A stretch of DNA of 64,000 bases from an uncultured Oleispira sp. (GTDB lineage: Bacteria > Pseudomonadota > Gammaproteobacteria > Pseudomonadales > Oceanobacteraceae): assembly GCA_913061415.1 (NCBI GenBank), contig CAJXUD010000003.1, positions 186,001 to 250,000 on the forward strand. Direction: 5' to 3'. The position numbers were made by a program, and so were the translations under genes. The notes beneath the pieces are model-generated. The model searched no databases. It was given only the letters and a program-made list of their open reading frames with translations, and had not been told where the DNA came from. Positions 42,501 through 52,046 of this stretch are shown here, one piece after another (within the stretch, counting starts at the first letter, position 1; each line of letters opens with the position of its first letter).

Positions 42501-43610
42501 TTATAGCCAATCCGTGATTTTAATACCGATACCAATACGTTCTTGGTACTGGTCATAATCAATTAAACTTTCCCCATAGCCATTAAAGTACTGAATAAAG
42601 CCTTTAACATTCCCAGGCAAAGGGTACGTCCAATCTAATTCAATCGAACCAACGTTATTATTAATATCTAAGTTGTTGCGTATGGTCGCAGAAATACTAT
42701 GATCACCGGACTTACGCAAATAAAAAATATCACCGTAGCCTAAGTGCTTATGAATATCAGGATTATCATCGCCGATCGAATCCATTTTGTCTGACTTTGA
42801 TTCTTCTGGAATACGGTACCAAGCACGTACATACAATAATTTGTTAGGCCATACCTTGGTGGCGCCTAATATAATTCTATTCCAGCTGCGAGAGAGACTG
42901 CCAACCTGGCCATTTGATTGGTGGTTAAAAGATAAGGTCCAAAAATCAGCCCAATCTTGAAATGCTTTGAACCCTAAGATGATTTCAGGCTCATGATTAG
43001 TTTCACGAAAAATAGCCGACACACTATCATTGTAGGCTTGCCAGTATGACTTATTGGTATACGCCACAGACAGCGTACTGAATTTTCCTAATATATTATC
43101 CGCGACAATGTATTTAACACTTAACTGAAAAACAAACTCAGTATGGTCAAACCCAGGCTTCTGCTGGGCTTCTCCATTCTCAACTCTAACGGCATTATAA
43201 AAGTTCTCTTGCTCTTCTTGATTGGTCTTAGTTTGATGGGTTAGAGGCATAAAGTAATTAGGCTTATGCGGTAATAAAACATAAGGGTTACGCGAAGCTA
43301 GCCGTTCGGTTCGTAATTTTTCGACCAAGCCTGGATATCGATACATAAAGTCGGAAAATTCCTCATCAGCAATCACCTCGACTTTACGGGTTTTCGTCTT
43401 TAACGGCTCAACTTCAACAATATCTTCGATTTCAGTGACGACGTCATCGACCAACTCAGAAAGCATCTCTACCGTACTTTCTTCTTCCACGACTTCCTCC
43501 ATGACCTCTGCAACCACTACATCATTAGCGATCGTGGTTTCAGCGTAAGAATGAGGTAAGGGAATCAGCATAAAGCTGAGTAAAATGAGATGTGCTTTAA
43601 CGATATTCAC
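42501..43610 (-). CDS. pldA: Outer membrane phospholipase A1
   Basis: A 369-residue outer-membrane esterase cleaving phospholipid acyl chains. A signal peptide (MNIVKAHLILLSFMLIPLPHSYA) is followed by an unusually acidic, Val/Glu-rich region (VVAEVMEEVVEEESTVEMLSEL, about 30-65) not found in E. coli PldA (289 residues). The barrel starts near residue 110; the active site is in LSFNHQSNGQVGSLSRSWNRI (His, Ser, then Asn). YGDIFYLRKSGDHSIS and the final IGIGIKITDWL end in an aromatic. The acidic extension could bind calcium; that is inference. It is monocistronic and divergent from the FolK-like gene. Confidence 0.9.
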   Translation of the reverse strand: MNIVKAHLILLSFMLIPLPHSYAETTIANDVVVAEVMEEVVEEESTVEMLSELVDDVVTEIEDIVEVEPLKTKTRKVEVIADEEFSDFMYRYPGLVEKLRTERLASRNPYVLLPHKPNYFMPLTHQTKTNQEEQENFYNAVRVENGEAQQKPGFDHTEFVFQLSVKYIVADNILGKFSTLSVAYTNKSYWQAYNDSVSAIFRETNHEPEIILGFKAFQDWADFWTLSFNHQSNGQVGSLSRSWNRIILGATKVWPNKLLYVRAWYRIPEESKSDKMDSIGDDNPDIHKHLGYGDIFYLRKSGDHSISATIRNNLDINNNVGSIELDWTYPLPGNVKGFIQYFNGYGESLIDYDQYQERIGIGIKITDWL

Positions 43611-43703
43611 TCAAAGACCTTTGGACTGTATTATTTTATAAAATTATTAGATGATATCTGCTATAAGTATAACGATTATCCATGACAGAATAATTATTTT
43701 TTA

Positions 43704-44093
43704 ATGATGCCGTATTATCTAGTTGGTCTAGGCAGTAATTTAGAGCCCGAGTTTAATATCACTAAGGCGTATCAGGAAATGACCCTGCAGGTGAATATAC
43801 TTGATCATTCGCCGGTATTAATAAATCCCCCGTGCGGCACCTCATTTCAATTCACCTTCCACAACCAAATCTTACTGATACAAAGTGAGCACTCTTCTGC
43901 CCACCTAAAAGCCTTATTTGAGCGCATTGAGATCAGTATGGGACGAGAACCTAAAAGTCCTGAAAGACGACTGAGGGATCGTCCTATCGACATTGACATC
44001 CTAGCCCAGTCGGATAGTATGGAAGAAATTTTATCAATATCATTCACCGAAACCTACAACCAGACAATCATGCATAGTTGGCATCCCAGTTAA
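43704..44093 (+). CDS. Short FolK-like pyrophosphokinase
   Basis: A 129-residue protein resembling 6-hydroxymethyl-7,8-dihydropterin pyrophosphokinase: YYLVGLGSNLEPEFNI, the substrate region ... NPPCGTSFQ ... HNQILLIQ, the IEISMGREPKSPERRLRDRPIDIDIL with the two magnesium Asp residues in DID. Usual FolK is about 160 residues and ends in a conserved HPRL..RxFVL tail that is absent here; the last 15 residues are different (TYNQTIMHSWHPS). It overlaps the convergent folM by 4 nt. It may be a truncated paralogue or act on monapterin; activity is uncertain. Confidence 0.7.
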   Translation: MMPYYLVGLGSNLEPEFNITKAYQEMTLQVNILDHSPVLINPPCGTSFQFTFHNQILLIQSEHSSAHLKALFERIEISMGREPKSPERRLRDRPIDIDILAQSDSMEEILSISFTETYNQTIMHSWHPS

Positions 44094-44866
44094 TTAACGC
44101 TAAAAGATTGCTCATAGTGATTCGCATTTGCGCGACCACCATCCACTTTTAAAATAGCCCCCGTCACTCCTTGAGCGAGCTGTAAATACTCAGCGGCCTG
44201 CAAGATAGCGCCATAGCCCAACTCTCGTTTCAGCAAGCTTTGCGACAATACTTTTTCACGATAATCCTCTGAATGCTGTGTTAGAAATTGAATAGGGCCT
44301 GGTTGAATGATATTAACCCGAATATTAGGCGCTAATCGCTGCGAATAACTTAAGCATAAATTTTGTAAAGCCGACTTCGCAGCGCAATAACTGGCAAATC
44401 TTTGGTTAGGTTTATCAACATAAATATCGGTAATAGCCACAATGCTTGCACTTTTGGCATAGCGCGGTATTAATCCCATCGTTATAGCGTCCACCGACAT
44501 GACATGCACAGCCATCATCTCTTGCTGTAATTTCCAATGCTCTTGCAGACTTGCTAACGGATCGTCAGCGACAAAATACGAGGCATTATGAATGACGGCA
44601 TCAATTGTTAGATTCAGTGCGCTGATATTAGCCACTAATACTTCAACATCAGAAGCCGATGATAAGTCTGCTTGTAGAGCAACATAACGCTCCTTTTGCT
44701 GCCAATGCTCTCGATCAGACTCAGGCATTTCATTGGCAGTATTATAATGAGCAATAACCCGCCAGCCCGATGCCAAATAATGCTCCGTCAGAAATAACCC
44801 TAAGCGTTTTCCTGCCCCCGTAATTAAAATCGTAGAACAATCTGATCGTTGAACATGTTCTGTCAT
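44090..44866 (-). CDS. folM: Dihydromonapterin reductase FolM-like SDR
   Basis: A 258-residue SDR that reduces dihydromonapterin/dihydrofolate with NADPH. ILITGAGKRLGLFLTEHYLASGWRVIAHYN is the FolM-type cofactor region (TGAGKRLG, where the arginine reads NADP phosphate), HNASYFVADDPL replaces NAG, YCAAKSALQNLCLSY carries the Tyr/Lys pair, and QPGPIQFL follows. Gene pairing with a FolK-like gene in the opposite direction supports pterin metabolism. FolX and a GTP cyclohydrolase are not in the window. Confidence 0.85.
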   Translation of the reverse strand: MTEHVQRSDCSTILITGAGKRLGLFLTEHYLASGWRVIAHYNTANEMPESDREHWQQKERYVALQADLSSASDVEVLVANISALNLTIDAVIHNASYFVADDPLASLQEHWKLQQEMMAVHVMSVDAITMGLIPRYAKSASIVAITDIYVDKPNQRFASYCAAKSALQNLCLSYSQRLAPNIRVNIIQPGPIQFLTQHSEDYREKVLSQSLLKRELGYGAILQAAEYLQLAQGVTGAILKVDGGRANANHYEQSFSVN

Positions 44867-45016
44867 CGCTTAATTCCTGCAGCCTTAATTGATAGATTTT
44901 TAGGCAATAAATACTCGTTATACACAGTGTTTTGATGTAATCTACGCGAATTAATGCTCCCTATTTTTGAAGAAAAATCTCCTACCCTAATATAGGCCAT
45001 CTCAATGCATCGTACC

Positions 45017-45592
45017 ATGTTCGATACTCCCATTCTTAAATCAGTTCTACGCGGATTATCGATACTTATACTTAAAATATTAGGCTGGAAAACCGAAGGG
45101 GAAATTCCTAAAAATCTAAAAAAATGCGTCATGATCGCAGCACCTCATACCAGTAATTGGGATTTACCTTTTACATTAATGACCGCGTTCGCTTTAGATG
45201 CAAAAGTTTACTGGATGGGTAAGGAACAAATTTTTAAACCGCCGTTTCGTCGCATTATGATGTGGACCGGTGGCATTCCGGTTAATCGCTCAACGTCGAC
45301 CAATATGGTGCAAGCGTCAATCGATGCTATTAAAGAAAATGATCAGCTGTTTTTAATTGTGCCGCCAGAAGGAACTCGTAGCAAAGTGACGTACTGGAAA
45401 ACAGGGTTTTACCATATTGCTCAAGGCGCAGGCGTACCTATATTGATGGGGTTTTTAGATTTCAAACGTAAAACGAGTGGCATTGCAGGAACGTATACCA
45501 CCACTGGAGACTTAGAAGTCGATATGAACCATATCAAATCAATCTACGCGCCAATTTCGGGTAAGAGGTCTGATCAGTACAATTCCCAGTAG
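45017..45592 (+). CDS. 1-acyl-glycerol-3-phosphate acyltransferase-like protein
   Basis: A PlsC-fold acyltransferase, 191 residues from MFDTPIL (ATG 45005 is four codons earlier and equally possible). CVMIAAPHTSNWDLPF has the catalytic HX4D (HTSNWD), GGIPVNR is motif 2 and VPPEGTRSK motif 3 (EGTR). The N-terminal segment (SVLRGLSILILKILGW) is a hydrophobic helix for membrane association. Such short forms acylate lysophosphatidic acid or lipid A-like acceptors; acceptor unknown. It stands alone and no terminator is visible before the tRNA region. Confidence 0.85.
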   Translation: MFDTPILKSVLRGLSILILKILGWKTEGEIPKNLKKCVMIAAPHTSNWDLPFTLMTAFALDAKVYWMGKEQIFKPPFRRIMMWTGGIPVNRSTSTNMVQASIDAIKENDQLFLIVPPEGTRSKVTYWKTGFYHIAQGAGVPILMGFLDFKRKTSGIAGTYTTTGDLEVDMNHIKSIYAPISGKRSDQYNSQ

Positions 45593-45712
45593 TTGCTCAA
45601 GCCAATAGCGACTCACTATCTCAACTAGTCTCACCATCACTTGCCATAACAATTCGTACTAGTGGCTTCTAGAGCCAAGCTGACTGGTACGAACAGCGCA
45701 CTGCACTGAACA

Positions 45713-45738
45713 ACTAAACCGAGCTACTAAACCGAACT
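45713..45738. repeat. 13-bp tandem duplication
   Basis: ACTAAACCGAGCT (45713-45725) and ACTAAACCGAACT (45726-45738), in the 250-nt gap after the acyltransferase gene; not at a stop codon. Confidence 0.75.
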
Positions 45739-45780
45739 AACTAGAATACTTAACATAAAGATTCACTTTATTTTAGGCAA

Positions 45781-45812
45781 AAAAAAGGCCAGCACTTAGG
45801 CTGACCATTTTT
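45781..45812 (-). terminator. Intrinsic terminator of tRNA-fMet
   Basis: On the minus strand GGTCAGC-CTAAGT-GCTGGCC followed by a long T-run (a run of A at 45779-45786 here). Confidence 0.9.
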
Positions 45813-45846
45813 TAGAATTCTTGGCATTTAATCGATGTAGATTAAA

Positions 45847-45923
<77 letters not shown>

Positions 45924-45935
45924 ACAACGAGATGG

Positions 45936-45964
45936 ATACTACGCTCGTAGCCTATAAGTGTCAA
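45936..45964 (-). promoter_or_regulatory. Sigma-70 promoter of the initiator tRNA
   Basis: On the minus strand TTGACA (45959-45964), a 17-nt spacer and TAGTAT (45936-45941), placing the start about 6 nt before the mature tRNA. Confidence 0.85.
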
Positions 45965-46038
45965 GCTAACATACTGTTTAACTTATACTTTTTACCGATT
46001 TAGGGACATGCTTATTATTTAGTAAAATAGCGGGAAGC

Positions 46039-46057
46039 AATTACTGGTCTAGTAATT
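46039..46057. promoter_or_regulatory. 7-bp inverted repeat upstream of the AraC gene
   Basis: AATTACT-GGTCT-AGTAATT, perfect arms, about 70 nt before the start codon; a candidate operator. Confidence 0.45.
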
Positions 46058-46074
46058 ATTACGATGTTAATGTT

Positions 46075-46100
46075 TTATTACGCCCAAACGGGCCTAATAA
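46075..46100. promoter_or_regulatory. Hairpin in the leader of the AraC gene
   Basis: TTATTA-C-GCCC-AAAC-GGGC-C-TAATAA: 10 pairs with one C-C mismatch, 27 nt before the start; it could act as operator or leader structure. Confidence 0.45.
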
Positions 46101-46127
46101 TAATTATAAATAAAACCAGTTAAAATC

Positions 46128-47210
46128 ATGTCTATCAATTATCAGCAAACCATGACGGCCAGTGCTGTCCAACCATTATTACGCTATGTCGAAAAATTCG
46201 GCATTCCTTTGGATGATATTCTTCAGGATACGTTTCTTAATGAGACAAAACTTAGAAATGATCGGATTACCATTACCAGCTTTGATCAGCTATTAAACAA
46301 TGCTTCTCGGTTGACTCAATGCGACCGCATTGGCTTTATCACCGGCCAGAATGTAGAGCTACAAGCATTCAAACTACTGGGATTTTTATTGACGCGATGT
46401 GAAACTGGCCGTGATGCGTTAGTCACCCTTCGTCGCTACTACATGCTATTGAGTGATAGCCCAGCGCCTGAAATTTTTCTGAGTAAAAATGAAGTAAAAG
46501 TTATTTATTCGATATCCAAAGGCAATGACCTGGCCATGCGCGCACGTGCCGAACTGATCATGACTGCCATTCATACGCTAGGCCGCTCAGTCGGAGGCAG
46601 CTTATACCAACCACTTAAACTAGGATTTAAGCACCCAAAGCCTAAATATCACCAAGAACTGGCTGATTTTTTCAATATTGATATCGCATATGGACAAGTA
46701 GACTGCTGGCTCAGCTTCTCAGCAGAACATATCGATCAACCGCTGCAGCAATCAAACCCAAGCTTATTTAATGCCTTACGAAAAAAAGCCGAGAGCATGC
46801 TAGGTGGACACTACAACCTTAATACCTTTAGTTCAAAAGTTCGCTATGTATTACAGCACTGGCCGAATCAATATACGGCCAATAAAGAGGCTGTGGCCGA
46901 ATTACTCAATACCAGCCCACGCACCCTAACTCGCCGCTTACAAGAAGAAGACACTCAATTCTCAAGCCTATTAAGAAATGTACGTATGGATAAAGCTGAA
47001 TTCAAACTTAAGAATCACTCTGTCGATATGCAAGAATTGGCTCATGATTTAGGTTTTGCTGATCGCCGTGGCTTCGAGAGAGCATTTAAGCAATGGTTTG
47101 ACATCACCCCAGCGGCGTATCACAAATCTTGGATAAAACAGATCTCGATAAAACAGATCTCGATAAAACAGAGCTTGGATAAAAAAGAGCTGACTAAAAC
47201 CGCTGAATGA
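46128..47210 (+). CDS. AraC-family regulator (arabinose-binding-domain type)
   Basis: A 360-residue regulator: an N-terminal effector domain of the OruR/ArgR-like kind (residues 1-190; AVQPLLRYVEKFGIPLDDIL, GFLLTRCETGRDALVTLRRYY) and a C-terminal double helix-turn-helix (about 240-340) with NTSPRTLTRRLQEEDTQFSSLLRNVRMDKAE and LAHDLGFADRRGFERAFKQWFDITPAAYH. The tail after the AraC domain is a 5-residue repeat, IKQIS, from a 15-bp tandem DNA repeat. Target genes are unknown; similar regulators control lipid or alkane genes. Its leader has two palindromes. Confidence 0.9.
   Translation: MSINYQQTMTASAVQPLLRYVEKFGIPLDDILQDTFLNETKLRNDRITITSFDQLLNNASRLTQCDRIGFITGQNVELQAFKLLGFLLTRCETGRDALVTLRRYYMLLSDSPAPEIFLSKNEVKVIYSISKGNDLAMRARAELIMTAIHTLGRSVGGSLYQPLKLGFKHPKPKYHQELADFFNIDIAYGQVDCWLSFSAEHIDQPLQQSNPSLFNALRKKAESMLGGHYNLNTFSSKVRYVLQHWPNQYTANKEAVAELLNTSPRTLTRRLQEEDTQFSSLLRNVRMDKAEFKLKNHSVDMQELAHDLGFADRRGFERAFKQWFDITPAAYHKSWIKQISIKQISIKQSLDKKELTKTAE
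47131..47175. repeat. 15-bp in-frame tandem repeat near the AraC stop
   Basis: GGATAAAACAGATCT, CGATAAAACAGATCT and CGATAAAACAGAGCT, encoding IKQIS-IKQIS-IKQSL, ending about 35 nt before the stop. Confidence 0.9.
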
Positions 47211-47228
47211 TTCAATAAGGTAAATTGT

Positions 47229-47876
47229 CTATTTGTGTATATAAATAGACACATCCAAGTCATGATCAAAATCATCCAGCATCGGTAAAGTGCTGACGGA
47301 ATACTGTTTAACTGCGACTAAGGATGACCAAGGCGGTAATTGATACTGAGTTTCGGCCACCAGCCAATTAGGAATTTGTGCACACTGTTTAGCCAAATCA
47401 CCTGCGCTGGTTAGATCATATAAAATATCTGCGGCCAATAAACAATCCAGATCATCAATACCGCCCCGCCATTCTTGAGTAACATTGATATTGACGTTAT
47501 TACGCTTAGCATTGAGCTGACTGGCCTGCAGGGCCAAAGGGTCAGTATCACAACATAGAACAGACTGAGCACCAGCTTTAGCAGCCGCAATGCCCACCAA
47601 ACCAGAGCCGCAGCCAAAATCCAATACCCGCTTCCCTTTTACCAGTTCTGGATTCGCCAATATATAACGCGCTAGCCCTTGGCCAGCCGCCCAAGCAAAA
47701 GCCCAATAAGGCAACTGCTGCCAAAACTGCCCCACTTGTTGTGCATCTAAGACTAAACGTTCGCTATCAATAGCCAACAGCGCTAGCTCAATGGTCTGTT
47801 GGTCAAAGTCCAATGCCTGCCAGTTTAGCTCTGCACCCGGCAAGACTGATGTTAATGATTCGGCTAGAGACTTCAC
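47229..47876 (-). CDS. Class I SAM methyltransferase (ETFB-lysine methyltransferase/PrmA-like)
   Basis: A 215-residue protein. [61 protein letters not shown] is the SAM site (about 69-128) and [16 protein letters not shown] is the post-II motif (D-x-L-Y-D), matching the METTL20/ETFB-lysine methyltransferase and PrmA-like group. Its start overlaps the stop of the upstream lytic transglycosylase by 4 nt, so the two are coupled. The substrate is likely a protein lysine, but this is not demonstrated. Confidence 0.85.
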   Translation of the reverse strand: MKSLAESLTSVLPGAELNWQALDFDQQTIELALLAIDSERLVLDAQQVGQFWQQLPYWAFAWAAGQGLARYILANPELVKGKRVLDFGCGSGLVGIAAAKAGAQSVLCCDTDPLALQASQLNAKRNNVNINVTQEWRGGIDDLDCLLAADILYDLTSAGDLAKQCAQIPNWLVAETQYQLPPWSSLVAVKQYSVSTLPMLDDFDHDLDVSIYIHK

Positions 47877-48958
47877 AAGGCATACTTCTTTTTATAACGA
47901 ATCACTTTTTTAAGGTAGTTACGAGATTCTAATTTAGGGTGTTTACGCGTAATAAATTGATAAACCTGAGCGGGCGATAAGCGATTAATCATTGCAATAG
48001 CCTTGGCATTATTACTGCTAAAACTGCGAAGCAATTGCCCTGCACCGCCATTATAAGCCGCGATCATACAATACTCTTGTATCAACGGATCTCGTATGCC
48101 GCGTAAATACACATCCCTAAGAATGGATAAATAACCACTGCCAACTTCTATATTATTCTCGGCATTAAACAAAAACTGCCGACTCGGTCGATGATCATTT
48201 TTCTGGATACGCTGAAAGTAATCTCTGCCAGCCGTATTGGGCATAATCTGCATCAAGCCATAAGCATGCGAGCGACTCACCGCATAAGGGTTAAAGCTGC
48301 TTTCGGTCTCGATTAACGCGAGTATCAGCGCCTTATCAATGCCATAGCGTGACGCGGCTTGTGTGACATAAGGTAGGTATTGCTGAGCCGCAACTTGTTT
48401 AAATTGATGCACTAATGGGATATCGACCCAATAGCGGCGCTTTCCCTTTAACCACTGGCTTTGCAATTTATTATCCAGCAGGTACTGCGCATAACGCTGA
48501 GCACGCCATGCATAAGCAATGGATTGCCCTTCATGATCCTTTACTTTATTGAGTAAAAAGGGAGTGCCCTTCAAGCCGACGTCTTGTGCAGTATAAATAT
48601 CGACTTGCTGAGGATCGGCGGGGGTTAATAAGGTCGAAACGATCGCATGTCTTAAAACATCGTAAGTCGCATCTTGCTTAAGAGTTTCTACGCGGATTTT
48701 ACCCAAGTTAAAATCGATTTGCGCTCGACTATCGTAATCATCAAGATATTTAACATAAGACTGCGTAGAAGGGGCAATAAAGTCATCTCCCCAGTGAGAG
48801 AAGCCTTGCTCAGAAAAGTATTCTGCTTCCAATAGCATCGCCTGAACATCGTCCGATAATTCAATAAAATTTTCGGGTAATGCAGCACGACAATAGAAAG
48901 CGGGCATTAATAAGCATGCCGAGATAGAAAATAGAAGAAAGGTTTTAAAGCGTATCAT
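47873..48958 (-). CDS. Lytic transglycosylase (MltC-like)
   Basis: A 361-residue periplasmic murein hydrolase. A signal peptide ([25 protein letters not shown]) lacks an exact lipobox, unlike MltC. The N-terminal MltC-like half (40-180) includes [24 protein letters not shown]; the SLT domain (about 195-360) has [38 protein letters not shown] with catalytic Glu219 and [25 protein letters not shown]. It cleaves peptidoglycan glycan strands to anhydromuropeptides. Coupled to a methyltransferase gene by a 4-nt overlap. Confidence 0.9.
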   Translation of the reverse strand: MIRFKTFLLFSISACLLMPAFYCRAALPENFIELSDDVQAMLLEAEYFSEQGFSHWGDDFIAPSTQSYVKYLDDYDSRAQIDFNLGKIRVETLKQDATYDVLRHAIVSTLLTPADPQQVDIYTAQDVGLKGTPFLLNKVKDHEGQSIAYAWRAQRYAQYLLDNKLQSQWLKGKRRYWVDIPLVHQFKQVAAQQYLPYVTQAASRYGIDKALILALIETESSFNPYAVSRSHAYGLMQIMPNTAGRDYFQRIQKNDHRPSRQFLFNAENNIEVGSGYLSILRDVYLRGIRDPLIQEYCMIAAYNGGAGQLLRSFSSNNAKAIAMINRLSPAQVYQFITRKHPKLESRNYLKKVIRYKKKYAL

Positions 48959-49008
48959 GATGCCTCCACAGTGAAGGCATCATACTGAATAACTAAAAAG
49001 TTGTCAGC

Positions 49009-50346
49009 TTAACGTCTTGCCTCACGGCGAACAGCAGAAGTGGTGAAGTCTCTTAATGAATATTCAACCGAATAATTATAAGTGGCGCCACGATCATTAT
49101 CGATACCTTCTACAAAATAACGACCATCTTTAAAGTCATAGGTATTTTCTAACGACGTAAACAGCACAGGAACTTCATAATAGTTCATCAAGTGAGCTTC
49201 CGTGAACTGCCAAAGGTTGCCTTCTTCGTCATATTCTTCGGCATAAACAATCGACCAGCTGTCTTCATCAAAGTAATAACGACGCTTAGCATAACGGTGC
49301 TGCAAGCCTACACGTAGTGTCGCTTCAACCACCCAAACGCGGTGAGCTTCATAACGTAATAATTTAGGGTTTAAGTGTGCTGGGCCAGTGATATCTTCAA
49401 TGGTCAATCCTTCAGCATTCAAGGCGTAGGAATTATAAGGAATGTACATTTCCTGCTTACCAATCAAATTCCAATCGTAATAGGTCGGCGCACCATTAAA
49501 CATGTCTACCTGATCGATTGTACGTAATGAGTTGGTCGCGATATCTGGCGTATCATGATTTAAATCTGGCGTACGACGAACTCGGCGTTGGCCCGGTACA
49601 TAAATCCATGATTTACGAGGTGAGCGAACTTGATCTAATGTTTCGTGAACTAAAGTAATACCACCCGCCTGACTGGAAGGTGCAAGGGTTTTGCGCTTTA
49701 AGAAAAAGATTTTGTTATTCAAGTCAGATGTGGATACTTCAGGATCTGAATAAGCAAAGTAATACTGATAATCACGCAACGTTACCGCACGACTGCCGGC
49801 TTCATTTACGCTCACCGTTGATGCTTCAAAACTCACAGCTTCGCCACGATAACGAAGTGTATGGTTCCACAAAACTTCTAAACCATCTTTAGGAATAGGG
49901 AAAGGAGAACTAATACGAGCACCTTCAACACCGGCACCAAATTTCATCAAACTCGCCGTTCCCATGTTTTTCTTAATACCTTCATAAACATAATCAGGAT
50001 AAGAAGCGGAGCGGTGCGTTTTATAAATTAGCATTTCCATACTTGGAAATTGTTGCAGTAGTTTTTGACTACCTAAGCTCAAGCGAGCTTTATGCTGCTC
50101 AAAATTGTCTTTATTAATGGAAAATAAAGGCTGATCACGGAAATAAGGATTACTGTGAAATTCTCCAGACTTGTGGCTTTTAGATTTCGTTAAGCCTCCC
50201 GTCCAAGATGGAATGTCTTTGCCATTTCCCATTCGCTCAGCACCGACTGGCGTTAGATCCCCAGACAAGCGATTAGGGCTTTGCTCATCGGCTTGGGCCG
50301 CACAGGCAAAACTGACAAATAGAAAAGGTAAGACGATTTTTAGCAT
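49009..50346 (-). CDS. DUF1329 outer-membrane-associated protein
   Basis: A 445-residue exported protein: signal peptide MLKIVLPFLFVSFACAAQA, then SPNRLSGDLTPVGAERMGNGKDIPSWTGGLTK, the typical DUF1329 start (LTPxGAExxGNxxGxIPxWxGG), and a LolA/LppX-like lipoprotein-binding barrel (SWIYVPGQRRVRRTPDLNHDTPD). ATG 50346 (MLKI) has GGAA 7 nt before it and is preferred over 50358. DUF1329 proteins are common beside RND exporters and hydrophobic-compound genes in oil-degrading marine bacteria; a lipid-trafficking role is inferred. Confidence 0.9.
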   Translation of the reverse strand: MLKIVLPFLFVSFACAAQADEQSPNRLSGDLTPVGAERMGNGKDIPSWTGGLTKSKSHKSGEFHSNPYFRDQPLFSINKDNFEQHKARLSLGSQKLLQQFPSMEMLIYKTHRSASYPDYVYEGIKKNMGTASLMKFGAGVEGARISSPFPIPKDGLEVLWNHTLRYRGEAVSFEASTVSVNEAGSRAVTLRDYQYYFAYSDPEVSTSDLNNKIFFLKRKTLAPSSQAGGITLVHETLDQVRSPRKSWIYVPGQRRVRRTPDLNHDTPDIATNSLRTIDQVDMFNGAPTYYDWNLIGKQEMYIPYNSYALNAEGLTIEDITGPAHLNPKLLRYEAHRVWVVEATLRVGLQHRYAKRRYYFDEDSWSIVYAEEYDEEGNLWQFTEAHLMNYYEVPVLFTSLENTYDFKDGRYFVEGIDNDRGATYNYSVEYSLRDFTTSAVRREARR

Positions 50347-50561
50347 TTGTTTTTCCATTAATTATAATTAGTGGGCGCAGGCTAATAGCCAAGCACAAGT
50401 GGGACAAGTAAAAACTGCCTTCCACTACGAAAAGCTACAACTCGTTACACTTAGTCACAATATTAGGGCTTTTATAATAAAAACTAATTACTCTGTATAA
50501 TATTTAGCTAATAAAAGCCGTATTGGCAAGTTATCAGCTTACTTATATTTGAAAAGTAAGC

Positions 50562-51362
50562 TCAAATGATTGCCTTCAACCTTGGCATCACAGCATATAA
50601 ATTATGATTACTGGCTAAGATCACTTTATCACCATGGCAGTCTTTTAGACTTGCGACCATTTGTGACAATAATAAAAGACTCACTGGAGAATTACGCTGG
50701 CCAGCTAAAAAAGCAGGCTTCATATCCGGCGAGTCAGTTTCTAGCACCAGAGCGTCTAGTGGTAAATTCGCCACAGTTTTACGAAGTTTTAATGCGCGCC
50801 CGTGACTAATCGCCCCACCGATACCTAATTTAAAGCCAAGTTTAATCAACGCTTCACCTTGTTGCAGGCTGCCACTAAACGCATGAATAATACCACCCTG
50901 CTTAAACCCAATACGGCGCACCATAGCGGCGATTTCATCATACGCTTTACGCACATGCAGAATCACTGGCAATTCTAACGTCTTAGCAAGCTGAAACTGC
51001 TGCTGGCACAATTCAATTTGGCGGGTAAAGGTTTCTTCAGGTAAGACAAAATCCAAACCAAACTCCCCTATTGCGATGGGATGATGGGTTTCGCAAGCGA
51101 TTGACAATCGTAATAAATCATCCGCTTCATGCTGATCAATAAAATAAGGATGCAGCCCCAAAGCATAAGCCCAGGGCTTATTACTGCAACCCCCTATTAA
51201 CGTTGACCAAGTATTTGCAGTAACACCAGGGATAACCAAACCAACACAGCCCATGCGCGTTAGGAACTGCCAGTGCTGCTCTCTATCGTGATCAAACTGC
51301 TGAAAATCAAAGTGACAGTGTGAATCAATCCAAGGCGTTATTGCTTTCGGCTCAATACTCAA
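50562..51362 (-). CDS. TatD-family hydrolase (YjjV-like)
   Basis: A 266-residue TIM-barrel hydrolase, divergent from the copy at 38329. [21 protein letters not shown] (HxH), [17 protein letters not shown] (Glu), [28 protein letters not shown] and [12 protein letters not shown] supply the metal ligands. Family members are nucleases or phosphoesterases of unclear physiological role. It overlaps the end of msrA by 11 nt, so it is co-translated with it. Confidence 0.9.
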   Translation of the reverse strand: MSIEPKAITPWIDSHCHFDFQQFDHDREQHWQFLTRMGCVGLVIPGVTANTWSTLIGGCSNKPWAYALGLHPYFIDQHEADDLLRLSIACETHHPIAIGEFGLDFVLPEETFTRQIELCQQQFQLAKTLELPVILHVRKAYDEIAAMVRRIGFKQGGIIHAFSGSLQQGEALIKLGFKLGIGGAISHGRALKLRKTVANLPLDALVLETDSPDMKPAFLAGQRNSPVSLLLLSQMVASLKDCHGDKVILASNHNLYAVMPRLKAII

Positions 51363-51924
51363 GCCCTAAGCCTCCGAGACCACAGTAACCATTGGGATTT
51401 TTGGCTAGATATTGCTGATGGTAATCTTCGGCAAAATAGAAGGTTGGTACGGATAAAATCTCAGTTGTAATGTCAGCGCCAGCCCCTGCTTGAGTGAGCA
51501 CCTGCTGAAAATGTTGCTTTGATTGTTGCGCCTGCTCTAGCTGTTCAGCGGTATAAGTATAAATGCCACTGCGATACTGACTACCAACATCGCTTCCTTG
51601 CCTGTCACCTTGGGTTGGATTGTGCGAGGTCCAGAATATCTCTAACAGCTGCTGATAGCTGATTTTCTTAGGGTTAAATATCACTCGTACGACTTCATTG
51701 TGGTCGGTTGCACCTGAGCAGACCTGTTTATAGGTTGGATTTTCAACCGAACCCGCTGCGTAACCTACTGAAGTTGCATACACACCTTCAAGCTGCCAGA
51801 ACTTGCGCTCTGCTCCCCAAAAGCAGCCTAGACCAAATAGGGCGTATTCCATTCCTTCTGGTAAGTTATCCACATTAGTTGCGTGTACAAAATGTAATTG
51901 AGCATGAGGCATTGTGCTAGACAT
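51352..51924 (-). CDS. msrA: Peptide-methionine (S)-S-oxide reductase
   Basis: A 190-residue repair enzyme for oxidised methionine. [57 protein letters not shown] holds the catalytic Cys in GCFWG (about residue 33), and [23 protein letters not shown] follows. The C-terminus [12 protein letters not shown] retains a resolving cysteine. The reductant is thioredoxin. It is the first gene of a pair with a TatD hydrolase. Confidence 0.97.
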   Translation of the reverse strand: MSSTMPHAQLHFVHATNVDNLPEGMEYALFGLGCFWGAERKFWQLEGVYATSVGYAAGSVENPTYKQVCSGATDHNEVVRVIFNPKKISYQQLLEIFWTSHNPTQGDRQGSDVGSQYRSGIYTYTAEQLEQAQQSKQHFQQVLTQAGAGADITTEILSVPTFYFAEDYHQQYLAKNPNGYCGLGGLGLEY

Positions 51925-51959
51925 ATTGATTTCCTATGTAGATTTGGATTATTAACAGC

Positions 51960-51994
51960 CAAAAAAAAGGCCATAACGAAAACGCTATGACCCA
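51960..51994 (-). terminator. Intrinsic terminator of the acyl-CoA dehydrogenase gene
   Basis: On the minus strand GGTCATAGCG-TTTT-CGTTATGGCC followed by nine T; G-T pairs are needed at two positions. Confidence 0.85.
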
Positions 51995-52046
51995 AAATAT
52001 AACATAGAGTGCAGTGTGTTGTGTCTAACTCTAATAGACCAAGCGA

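Noticed and set aside
44863-45132. An 89-codon minus-strand frame between folM and the acyltransferase gene
   Set aside because: It overlaps the acyltransferase start and the folM promoter region, and shows no family resemblance.
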